NCBI GenBank assembly: GCA_025766275.1
Contig: JAFKAC010000026.1
Coordinates: forward strand, 1 to 64,000
Reading direction: 5' to 3'
DNA from: Lactarius indigo
Lineage: Eukaryota; Basidiomycota; Agaricomycetes; Russulales; Russulaceae
Length of the DNA: 64,000 bases
The notes beneath the pieces are model-generated. The model worked only from the letters and a program-made list of their open reading frames with translations. It made no database searches and was not told the origin of the DNA. The position numbers were made by a program, and so were the translations under genes. Shown in pieces: positions 25,643-36,173 of the stretch (positions are counted from its first letter, which is position 1; the number at the start of each line of letters is the position of its first letter).

Positions 25643-26786
25643 ATGGCCTATACATCTCAGGGTAACCACCCCCGATCGCACTTCGACTTCACCACTCATC
25701 CTTCCCTCCGTACGTTTCTATCATCCCCCGGTCCTGCATCTCTCATCACCCATGGACAGACATTCGGGATGCGAGAGACGCCCACATCATTCTCGAAGCC
25801 GTCAGGCTCGGGGTTCTCCCATTGATCACCAGACGTTTGTCATCTACTGAGCGGGAGCAGCTCTGCTCAGGGCACGTCTTTGTGTGGGAGGAGGCAGAGT
25901 TCAAAGGTGGCTTGGAACGATGGACAGACGGCCGACGATGGTAAAGGCAATCCACTATGCGCTCTTTGCTGTCGTCTGAGCTCCAAATAGGTCCCAAAGC
26001 AGAATGCGTGGAGATTATCTATTTTACGAGGAAAAACTCGAAGCGACACAGGAAGAACGCGATCTAAAAGCTGCGAGGCGGTGCGTCTATTTTAGTATTC
26101 CATTCTGGTTCTAGCCCCTTACCTGGAACATCTAAAGGGCGCGACGTACTCTCGACCCACTCTCAGTCCCTCCACTCACCAATCGGCGCCAAGATAGGCC
26201 ATCGAAGCCAAATGGCCTTACGAAGCAAACGTTCTCGACGCAAGTGTACCTGCCTGGTGCCAGCACACCACGAAAATGGCACATCGTTGCCTATTTCTCG
26301 GTACGGTAGATCTGCGCGTCGTCACATGTCTCTCACACCCACTCTATTTTCTGTTACCAGGGAAATGACTACACACGGCTGCAGACGATCGACGATATCG
26401 AACAGCTGCGCAATATTCGTGTCCCCCACGGCATTTACGTTTCCAGCAAAGGCTCTTACAAGCGGGCTGATACTTTCCCATGTGAACCCGACGAAGATGA
26501 TGCCATCTACCCGAGCCACCGACAGTCGCTCCCCGGCCGCCCAGGCTCCTCCTCATCATCTGTAATGATGGTTCCAGCCCAAGCGTACATGTGCGGCACT
26601 CAAACTGTTGCCGCGCGTCCACAGTCTCCTCTTTCCGGAAATCTTCCACGCCTTTCCTCCGTGGTTGGTCACACACCACCGGTACCAGCAGGTATGCCGG
26701 GATCGCCCACTACCGCGCGGCCACCCTACGCACCAAGGTCGGCCGAGGATCGTCGCGTGTTAAACACATTCCGCTTGGCATTCTAA
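25643..26786 (+). CDS. Gti1/Pac2 (WOPR) family transcription regulator
   Basis: Five exons: 25643-25709, 25760-25940, 25991-26080, 26198-26300 and 26361-26786; 288 residues. Joining them restores the two halves of the WOPR fold: HIRDARDAHIILEAVRLGVLP, SGHVFVWEE, then ERWTDGRRWSQSRM on the N-terminal half, and GLTKQTFSTQVY and PRKWHIVAYFS on the C-terminal half. The WTDGxxWSxSR block is the family hallmark. WOPR proteins (Pac2, Gti1, Wor1, Ryp1) bind DNA and switch development or morphology in fungi; the specific targets here are unknown. The tail after about residue 190 is Pro/Ser-rich. None of the exons is open in the same frame as its neighbour across the introns, so the agreement of phase and motif strongly supports the joins. 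Confidence 0.88.
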
Positions 26787-29700
26787 TTATCGCCCTGTAT
26801 GCCTGTGCTCGCCCCAAAAGTTTTAGAAGTGACTCAAAGTGCTTTGTGCGGCGCACAAGGCAGCATAGAGTCGGAACCAGGTGCCGGCGCTCGTTGCGCA
26901 TCTCACCCCGGTTTTAGGGTTTAGTTCGTCAAAATGGGCACCATATCCATATTTTCCTAGTGTATCGTAATACGTGGCACCATTAGCTCGTACGCGAGCT
27001 TGTAGACAAATAATATACCAGATGACCACATGACGAGTCGCTCTGTCCTCGACGTATTGAAGAATAGAGCTGCCTAATAAAACCGTGAAAGAGCCGGTAA
27101 TTCGGAGAAATTTACACGGAGATGGCACTCCACTGCCAGTAACCGAGCAGGACATGCAGCTATTCTTGTAACTTTGCTCTGACATCGAGGTGTCGCCGCA
27201 CATCCGCGTGCTAACTCTGATTTCTGGACTAATTTGAGGACAACCGCATGCAGACCTGCACTTGATCTGTACCCGAGGATCTTACCAGAAGTGCTATGTC
27301 GACGGGACCAACACCAGCGCTCCATGCAGGGTTCATCGACTTGTGGCTTATGACATATGACATGGCAGCTCTGGAACTATTCCGCTATTCCGCCGGACGC
27401 ACCTGCAGCGAATCACGTGTAGACAAGCAGTCCGCGCGGATTATCGGCCGAAACTACGGGCATGATAGGAACAGACGAGAATCCAAGAAGAAGCCGGGGG
27501 AGTGACTTCAAAGGGGACGAAGAAGACAAGTTTGACTTTTCGGAAGATCGTTCTGATCACGCCTTTGTGAGTGGATGAGTGAGTGTGGTTGGCCCTTGGG
27601 TTGGCCTGGTAACGCGTTAATTTTATGGAAGGGCCCGGGGTTGTTCAAGCGTATAGTTGTGTCATATGTTCACAACACCCAAACAATGGAGGGTACAGTA
27701 TTGCAGCGATAAACCGCGGGTTTCGTTGACAATGGACGAGCGGTAAGCGCCTCAGGGCTGAATTCGCCGAAGCATCCACGTCCAAGGTCGCTTGCAGTTG
27801 AGGCCGGGGTCAGGGATCGGGGTCTGTCGGCGTGCTTATCTAATCAGTTACTTCCTCGTTCCGCGGCTGTTCACGCATTCACGGTTAGGATCAACCCAGG
27901 TCGAAAGTGCTGTACGAATCCAAGCCCTTTGTACACCGATGGGGAAAACAGGAAGAAAAAAAAAACACCTTTCGTTGCAATGGCCAGGCCATGTGGTCTG
28001 GGTCACGGAGACTTTATCAACGTGCGATGTCTCGCTCCTAGGATCGCGAAGCAGACAGACGACCAAATCAAATTGTGCCCGAGTACTCCGCAGAGCAACG
28101 AACTATCAGAGAACAACAATGCCTACATTCGGTGCATTCAACCGATTGGTCTTGTGATTGGTGAACCATGATACCACCAATGACCATCTATTGCCAGTGG
28201 TTAGGGGCACTGCCAGTGAGTCGCCATTGTGTTAGTACTTATGCCTTCAAGTTGGAAAATGCAAATCGACCACTGAAAACGAAATAGGAATAACGACTAT
28301 CCTGCCGTCTCGCAACTGGCATACTTTCCTCGGACTATGCGTCAAGGGAAACAAAAAGTTTCAAACATGCTCAAAATTCCACAGCGCCTGATAACGGGAA
28401 CTGCTTCTCGAGACCAATTGCTAGTCATTTATCTTTCAGAGCTTGACGAGCAACTCCGCATTTTCTCGCAAATTCCGCCAACAATTGTTTTGGCTGGGTT
28501 CAGTTATGATCTATCATTAACCAGAATTCTGCGGTGTTCAGGATAGCGAGTTGTGTGCCATTGGAGCTGTAGCCAGACATGCTGTGTCTACGTAGCACAT
28601 CGGGTCCGTGTCGTAAACGGAAAGCCTTCTAGAGAGAACGGCGGCCGAGGCTTTAGGTGGACTCACTGTGGAAAACAAGCTATGGCCATCAAGATGGCTA
28701 CAAACTTGGAGGTTGGTGAAGGTTCAGCCACCCGTCGGGTCTCTTTCGTCTCAAGTACGGCCAGCAAGGTTTAAAGTGCCTATCGAGGTGACTTCATTGG
28801 CTTGCCAACTCAAACTCAATTTGAAGTGTGAGGTGGTGGAGCGTAGCCAATTTCCCATCGGTTGGCACCCCCATTTTGGTTCTGCCCGCACGACGTCCAC
28901 TGGGGCGTGGGCGGAAGAACGGATTCCTTCCCAAAAACGTCAGCGATTTTTCTCGATAGGAAAATCTGTTCCATCGATGATGACACGGGAGGCGAACTGG
29001 AATTCGGAACAAATCGGTCACCCAGACTTGGGTTGTCGCGCTGTTGGGTGCCAGAGTTGGACATTGACACTCAGGATAAGGTACTTAGAGCTTAGGGTTT
29101 GAATTACGTCATCACCAACTTTCAAGGGTCCAGTTCTTCCGCCAGCGCCGCGCAAGTTCACACAACAGGGGTCGCATCAGCAGAACAAGAACAAGAATCT
29201 GCAAAAAGTCTCACATATCGCTCCTGGAGAGATTCAACGTTAGAATTCCATCAGAGCGGTCCTCAAGAAGCGAATTGAGTTAACCAGGGTTCCACGTACT
29301 ATAGTAATGTTTCCAACGTTGTATTGGAGTTTTTACGGGAGCCTTTGATAGTAACATCATGGTGCCGCGGAGTGATACTCACATTTACGTAGAAAAAGTG
29401 CCTACCGTGCGGTTCGTGAAGTTCACGCCGCACTCACTAGCAGTCTCAATTTCTGCGTCGAGTAGGAAGACCAGATCTCAAGAAGCGCGGATAGGGTAGA
29501 GCCCCAGGAAGGCGAATCCTGTTGAGCGTGCGGTGAGATATCGCTCCTCTGTCACTCAGGCAGGTGCATGGCGGACCAGAAACGATCACCCGTCGAATTG
29601 ATTGTCCCTTTTCGCTGAAAGAACACGACGTTACGCAAACAACGCCCTGTTTTCCCAGGCACTTCACGAGATCACAACCGGCGGGCGCACCGAACGACCT

Positions 29701-32665
29701 ACAGTTGATGAGCATTGCGTCCGAACGTCGCTGAAGCCGATCACGGCTCGAATTTAGAGGGGTCAATGTGGCGCAGCAAGGAGGGGGATCGGGGTACACC
29801 ACAAAGCGCACGAAAGGACCCTAGGCAGGGCATGCTGGCAAGAACCTGAAGGAGATTCAAATTCCATGGCAAGAGGACCTGTCTAGAATCAGCCCAGACC
29901 TACGTCCGTCCTGCGCCAGTAGACGAAGTGGAAGGCCTGCAAGATGGCTCTCGAGTTGCCACGGTCCGGGAACCGTACAGCACTTAGCCGTAAGCCCTCG
30001 AGGGAACCTTGCATAAGAGATACGTAAACAAGACGAAAAGCACTCGAGGAAAAGCGTGGCTCGGAATTCATAAGTGTGCATGGCGACGCCGGCCCTCAGA
30101 TCTGGCGGGTTGTGTTCAAAGGTGATGTTATTACGCCGCTCCTTCCCACACCAAACACTGGAACATCGGCGTCCGTGGAACCTGTTTCAAGGTACATTGA
30201 TGAGCAGACCGAGAACAATAGTAGCAAAGCGGGGGACAATAGCCAGATGAATAAAAATTCGGCGGGAATTGCAAGGGGAATTGCGCGAATCGGTTTAAAA
30301 CCGAAATCAGGCCTGAATAATCTATAACGTAAGCCGTGCGCCTCGGGCCTCAGCACCTCCAAGCCTCAGCTGCAGACCCCTGGCACCAAGCTAATCTATT
30401 TCGAAACAGACACAACCAAAATTTCCGTCAGTGTCGCCATGATCAAAAATATGGAAAGAGGTGCTGGCACTGCTGAGGATATGCTTGGAAAAATGGTGGA
30501 AGGAAAAGAAGAAAAGGAACAAAAAGTGCACCGGCCCGGGCAAGTTGAACCGTTGAGGGCAAGTAAGGGGGCAAGGTTGAATGCTCCGGAAGTAGAATGC
30601 ACATACAAATTATGTGTCGAGATCAATAGTGAACCTTGGGGACAAAGTGAGATCCCTGCGCGAATGAATTCTGCGCCGCCTTTTGGTGAAGTAGTAAGGC
30701 TAATTTAAACGTCAGAATATTTACGTGTTGAAAGAAAACGGAGTGTACGCATCCGATCTCGCCGTCACCAGCGTCCCACCAGTCATTTCCAGAAAGGCTC
30801 GTGTCACTGTATGGCACCGCCAATGACCCGTGTACTGCAATGGACCAAAAACGTGTCTGTAGAGACTCGCAAGAACGTTCCTCCGCCCGTCGCGCAAAGC
30901 ACTCTTCGCCAGCAGTTCGGCGTATTCCCGTAGGTTGCTACACACTACTAAAAAAGAACCCGTAGCACGCTGATTTTCGGTGATAACTTAATGTCTTGAT
31001 CCTGAAAAACCCGAGAAATGGACACACGCTTGCCAGCAAAGCCTTCCTCCATTTCTAGATATTTCAAAGTTTGACTAGTCGACGCTTGAGTCGACGAGCC
31101 ACGAAGAGCGGGCGATTCAGATTGCCAGTGACCATAGCAGTACGAATTTGTTAATTTTATCAGCGCATTGTGAGATGACCCAGCACCCCATCCTCAATGC
31201 TCACTCATCCCATCGAATCCAATTCCTTGCCCTAGTGATTTAGCGTGGAGACCCGTCGGACACGGTGAGATGGAAGTGCTCAGAAGTCATGAAGATATAT
31301 CTCCTTACCATTCGTGTGTCCTCACCATTCGCACACACCAGTGACACGTCCAATGGACCGACTTTATCTTACATTTATCTTGTGCCCTCTTTTTCTGAGA
31401 CAGGGGCGACATCTGACCAGATACAGCGCTCGACAAGGTCTCCCACGACGAAGAGGCAACATACTAATGGCTTCTTGTGGTTGTCCCAAGTGCCCGGTCC
31501 GCACGAGGTAGGCCCCTTCGCGCCATAAGGGATATGGGCGGACGGCGACATCGATCTCCGGATTGGTGAGGACTAGCGCGCGGCTGTACTTGGCTGTGGA
31601 AATTGAACCAATGAGTGGACATACATGGGAATTAGAAGCATCGATCGCCCAGGAGTTGGTCTGGTGGTGGCACGGAAAATGTTCGGATATTGGTTAACAA
31701 GAAGATAGAGACCCTATATGATCATTAGGCGCTACGTTCGTTTGAATTTCATGAGGGTCGTCACACGGATAAACATCAGGGTAGATGCCGGGAAAATGCT
31801 GGCTTTCCGTTTCTCGAGATCGACTTTCGCAAAATGGAATGAGACAGTTCAGATTATGGGCGAGGGCTATTCCTTCTAAAAGTACAGCCCACCTTAGCAC
31901 TGTGATACTCGGACAACTTCGAAACCTAATCAATTGTTCCGAGAACGAAAAACCCATGGAGTAGCTGGGTATTAGGACTGCCTGCATTACAGTACGAGAA
32001 GCGACTATCTCCCAAAACTAGGGTTATTGCGTGGCGATGGAGCAAAAATAGGAAACTATCGTTCCATCCTTCAAAAAGTAGGGTCCTTGACCAGCGCTTT
32101 GTCGCCGCAGGGCGAAAGATGTGGCCCGAAGCTACTTAGTAGGGAGAAAGTGCCCACAAAACGACTCCTTACTGCGCTGTATTCGGCGCGAAGGAAAGCT
32201 GTGTTTGATCAGGATCTGAGGTGAGCGAACATGCTGCTGCGCAAATAAGACAAACACGACGCACCCGGAACCTACACGCAAGCTGGTACGTGATCACCAT
32301 CAAGGCGATCTCGAAGGCGGTGTAGACCCTTAGGGTCTTGGCGGAAATGGTGTGTCGGTACTTAAGTTATGCCCTCTGCCTTTTGAGCTGAAATTGTGCA
32401 CGTTGACACGGGCATGCACGCAAGCAGTGCAGAAAATTTAATTGAAACGTACATGAGGCAGACAAGACCGACACATGTTGCAGAAGGAGAGGGACCTGTG
32501 CTGGGATCATCATGAGTTGGATGCGAGGGAAGACATCAGGACGCCTCGTGGACGCCGCCGTCCGTCCACGTGATTGCCTTGAGGACTGCCAGAGCCACTT
32601 ACCCACGCCAATTGCGAGGAAGACGGTGCACGAGTTGTTGCCATGTCATCTTTCCACAAGTACGG
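26787..32665. other. 5.9 kb without a supported gene
   Basis: The longest feature-poor stretch of the window. Frames of 60-144 codons occur on both strands (for example 27792-28157, 28668-29102, 29446-29811), but none has a recognisable domain or a splice pattern that links neighbours. No inverted ends, LTR-like TG..CA ends or tandem arrays were seen. It may hold non-coding transcripts or long-eroded elements that cannot be recognised by eye. Confidence 0.4.
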
Positions 32666-32672
32666 TATATAA
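32666..32672 (+). promoter_or_regulatory. TATA box of the MARVEL-like gene
   Basis: TATATAA lies 70 bp upstream of the ATG at 32742. Confidence 0.5.
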
Positions 32673-32741
32673 TCCCCCACGATGGGGTCCTGGGGCTCCA
32701 CCTCTATTAGCTCTCCTTGACACTCTTGACTTACTCCCTAC

Positions 32742-33483
32742 ATGGCCTTTCTTTCCCGAGTCCGCTTCTCCCTCTATTGTATCTTGGTGAGTTGTTGCTG
32801 AGTCGCCCCTAGAAGGGTTCCCAATGGTTCAGTAGCTGACGACACACGATTTGCACAGTGGGTTTTCTCCGTAGTCCTACTCGGCCTCACAGCTGCACGA
32901 ATACACTATACGGAGAATCTCTCCCCTGATGATCCTCTTAATGGCGGACATCACTTCTACGACCCCATTGTTGTCGAGCTCCTCGTGACGAGTATTCTCG
33001 CCATGCTTTGGTCAACGTTTGCGTGAGCCTTCCGAGTCTACATGCATTTCCTATTGGGTCTGAGCCCAACGCCCACGTCAGAATCCACGCGATCTACACG
33101 CGGCGGGACCATTTGATTATTCACACCTTCGCCGCGGAAAACATGGCGCTCTTCGTCCTTTTCGTGATGTGGCTCGTTGGCACTGGAATTGCCACCGTAC
33201 GGCCCTTTTCTCACCATATCTCTTACACGTATACTGACGCCGAAGAGTATAGTCGATGTGGGGAGACTTGGGGTGGTGCCATCAGTATTCGCAATGCCGA
33301 CTCCTCACCGCACTCATAGCGATTGCGTGGACTGGCTGGGTCTTTTTGTTCTTCCTTCTCAGTGCTAGTTTCATGCACTCACTTGTGAACCGAGCATGGA
33401 CCGAGCCTATTCACGGGCACCTCTATCCCCGCGATAGTTTCATACCTGCACAAACGTCGGAATATCACGGTAGCCACGCATGA
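32742..33483 (+). CDS. Small four-helix (MARVEL-like) membrane protein
   Basis: Four exons: 32742-32786, 32859-33022, 33082-33196 and 33253-33483; 184 residues. Hydrophobic segments are WVFSVVLLGLTAARI, VVELLVTSILAMLWSTFA, ENMALFVLFVMWLVGTGIAT and TALIAIAWTGWVFLFFLL. Between helices 3 and 4 is a Trp/Cys-rich loop (WGDLGWCHQYSQC). This pattern is common to fungal MARVEL-type four-helix proteins of the plasma membrane or vesicles; the family assignment is by pattern only. The His/Pro-rich C-terminal tail is hydrophilic. It heads a run of four plus-strand genes that ends with the copper transporter and ferric reductase, but nothing in the sequence ties it to metal uptake. Confidence 0.72.
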
Positions 33484-34596
33484 AAGTAGAATTCTCCCGC
33501 CAGTGCGACTCAGAAGGGTGTTGCTGGCCATCTACGCAGCTACGAACAAAATGCTATTTATGTATTACAGCACTGTACAATACGCCGGTGTAACGTAATT
33601 TTCCGTACGTGGCCGCGCGGCAAACCCCGGACCAATCACATAACTGCCTCGTTGTAGCGCAAAAATGGCGCAACCGCTTCTTCCAGTTTCTCTTCGCCGC
33701 TCCAACTTACGAGTGTGAGTGACCATCTCCTCCAAACCCAAGTCGCCCACCCTTCCCTCGCTATTCTCCTCTCCCACCCTACTACGTTTCACCAAAGGGA
33801 CAGTTATGTTTGATGTGTTGTCGGTAACGTCGTCAGTGTTCCTACCTTGGTCCCTGCTACCGAGATCAACCCTATCTGCAAGCCTATCTGTCCCCGTTCT
33901 TGGTTGATCTCTTTCCTAGGCTCGCTGATCCATCTATCAACGTAAACCTTCATCAGCGACACCCTGACAGTTCTTCTTTTATGGCACACAGCCTTCCTTT
34001 GCTCTGCTCTCGGCACCTCAATCACTCTGGCTCTGACAGTGTGTCTTCTGGCTTGAGTGTGACTCAGGTTTCTTTCATTATAACTCGGCGCATGTGATTC
34101 ATCACACGACGGTGAGCTTCTTGGCCTTTACCGAAGGATAGAGCGGGAGAACGCGAGAGCGTAGTCTCACGAAGCCGGAACCCGCTCTCCTTCTTAGCCG
34201 TCGGTTGCAATGGAGCCATCAACGGTCTCTTAGCACCGTTTGTGTGCATTTCGTTTCTTTGGCTTATGTGACACCAGGCCTTCACACGAAGGCTGGGTGC
34301 CGCGGGTTACGTAATGATTGGAATAAGCGTTGAGCTGGTGGCATGGAAACGAGTCAGGTCTCGGTGCGTTTCTGCAGCACTAGTGCTCTAGTTTCTTCAA
34401 GTATTCTATACCTCTGTGAGTCCTCCTAAAAAAGAACTGTTTGGGGTTCAATTTTGTTTGAAGTTGACACAGCACCTCTTGCAGCACCTGACCTTGTCGC
34501 AATGTTTGTATTTGTTTGTCACGTACTCGGGGGGCAGCGTTCCCGCGCTCGTCGCGTCGTTCGTCCCCACTGGCAACGCTGGAGCAGACACTCACT
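33484..34596. other. 1.1 kb without a supported gene
   Basis: A hydrophobic stretch can be read near 33950-34060 (for example LLLWHTAFLCSALGTSITL), and an ATG with possible donor lies near 33664, so a decayed small membrane-protein gene is possible. I could not join a full frame. The right part is the copper-transporter promoter. Confidence 0.35.
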
Positions 34597-35285
34597 ATGC
34601 ATTCCCTCACACTACTATCCCTTATCGTCACATTTTCGTTCACTTGTACTCTCGCCCACGAAAATGGCATGGACATGAACATGGATCAGGGTATGTCGAT
34701 GTCGATGGGCAATATGGTTATGTACCTCCACTTCACTCCGGGCGACAATCTGTGGTTCCTTGGTTGGGCCCCAAGAACCGCGGGCGCGATGTTTGGGACT
34801 TGTATTGGACTTTTTATGCTTGCAATTGCCGAGCGGTGGTTATCGGCGATGCGAGCTGTAATGGAGATGCACTGGCGCACACGGTTCGGACTTTCGTCTC
34901 TGCCCCATGCAGTACTTATGTACAGCTTGTACAGTGCCCAGATCGTGCGCGCAAACAATCTCAATACGTCTAGTGTGGCGACGTCTAAGAGTTCACAGCC
35001 CTCGTACGACACCTTTAGACGCCGAATTCCTCCCTTTATTCTTTCATACGACGTCCCTCGTGGTATTATGCGAATGGTCCTTGCTTCTATTAACTTTCTT
35101 TTCATGCTTGCTGTCATGTAAGGCGTTTCCTACGTCGTACAAAAAATGATATGAGAATGACTGATTTCGTCCTTCGACGTCCCAGGACGTTCCAGCTCGG
35201 TTTCATCTTTTCCATTGTAATTGGCCTCGGCGTAGGAGAGACCCTTTTCGGGAGGTACAGCCCCCATTCGGAACATCCACATTGA
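34597..35285 (+). CDS. Ctr-family copper transporter
   Basis: Exons 34597-35117 and 35186-35285 give 206 residues. The start at 34597 was chosen because a signal-peptide-like segment (MHSLTLLSLIVTFSFTCTL) begins there. A Met-rich lumenal segment follows (MDMNMDQGMSMSMGNM), as in Cu(I)-binding Ctr N-termini. Near the end MLAVM is followed by exactly 12 residues and then GLGVG, the canonical MxxxM-x12-GxxxG that forms the selectivity filter and trimer packing of Ctr transporters. A 51-nt segment at 34884-34934 begins GTTCGG and ends ACAG; it is a multiple of three and open, so it may be a further intron, giving 189 residues. The ferric/cupric reductase gene follows 0.9 kb downstream on the same strand. 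Confidence 0.87.
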
Positions 35286-35392
35286 ACGGGTGAGAGGGTC
35301 TGAGCCCACAGGCTGCGCACTGTAGTACATATGTTGTAGATCCACCGCATCGGCGTCTTCGTTGGTGCCACATCCTATAACTTGTCCATGAT

Positions 35393-35399
35393 TATATAA
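35393..35399 (+). promoter_or_regulatory. TATA box before the small Pro-rich gene
   Basis: TATATAA lies 99 bp upstream of the ATG at 35498. It supports that short frame as a real transcription unit. Confidence 0.45.
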
Positions 35400-35497
35400 A
35401 GTCGATCTCACTGAACTTCCAAGCCTAGACCACCTTTCTTCCCCCTTACCCTCAGTGCTACCACCGACTCGCCGCGCCTCTCAAACAAAAAACTATC

Positions 35498-35829
35498 ATG
35501 TCTGGAGCTTGGATGATTCAGCAACCCGCCGTCGGTTACTATACCCCACTCGTTCTCTCCCAGACAGTCCCTATCACCACCACGACAACCTACGTATATC
35601 AAACCAGTCCAAGCCCTCCACCGCCCCCTCCGCCCCAAGTGCAAGTGCTCGTTTCCGCCGTGTGTGTCTTACATCGTCTCTCTATTGTTTCGTATTCTTA
35701 CACGGTGCTTTAAGGCCACCGTCGTCGTCGCAACGTCTACTGTTGTGCTCAAACTCGGGTAACAATCGGCTCAAGAAGGACAAGAAGAAGGGCGCCAAGT
35801 GTCTGCTTTGTCGACTGTTTGGTCGGTAG
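35498..35829 (+). CDS. Small Pro-rich, Cys-tailed hypothetical protein
   Basis: Two exons, 35498-35661 and 35715-35829, give about 92 residues. The donor choice (GTGTGTC) is uncertain. The N-terminal part is rich in Gln/Thr/Tyr and ends in a polyproline run (PSPPPPPPPQ). The C-terminal part is basic with a di-cysteine end (KKDKKKGAKCLLCRLFGR). Such a basic tail with two cysteines near the end could carry lipid anchors, but that is inference. No family was recognised. A TATA box 99 bp upstream and a Kozak-like context (ATCATGTC) support it. Confidence 0.45.
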
Positions 35830-36020
35830 TGGCTACCCTATTCTTGCCAGGTTTCGACTTGGTCCTTCGCCCGCCATCGAGGTTCTCTTGATCGTCTGGT
35901 TTTGTGAATCGTCTCTGCCTCCCTACCTTATGAACCGGACATGATTTTGGTGTATTCCCATGGACTGTAAATATGTAAACCCTCGTGTAAACCAGTGAAC
36001 CGTAATCTGAAACGAGGATA

Positions 36021-36059
36021 ATAAACAATGGTGAAAAAGTTTTTTTCACCATTGTTTAT
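36021..36059. repeat. Perfect 18-bp hairpin between two plus-strand genes
   Basis: ATAAACAATGGTGAAAAA at 36021-36038 is followed by GTT and then by its exact reverse complement at 36042-36059. It lies about 190 bp after the small Pro-rich gene and 115 bp before the ferric reductase start. It contains ATAAA on both strands, so it may be a 3'-end or insulating structure, or the footprint of a small foldback element. Confidence 0.85.
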
Positions 36060-36173
36060 CTGGAACAAATAAAGATATTCCCTGAGCGGCTAGCAACAGC
36101 CAGTCAAGACTGAAGTAACTTACTGAAGTTTGGACTGAATCTCTGAAGCAGAAGCTCTATTGAGTTCAGAGAA

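Noticed and set aside
34516..34596. Upstream in-frame start for the copper transporter
   Set aside because: It would place 27 Arg/Ser-rich residues before a good signal peptide. The start at 34597 fits the family.
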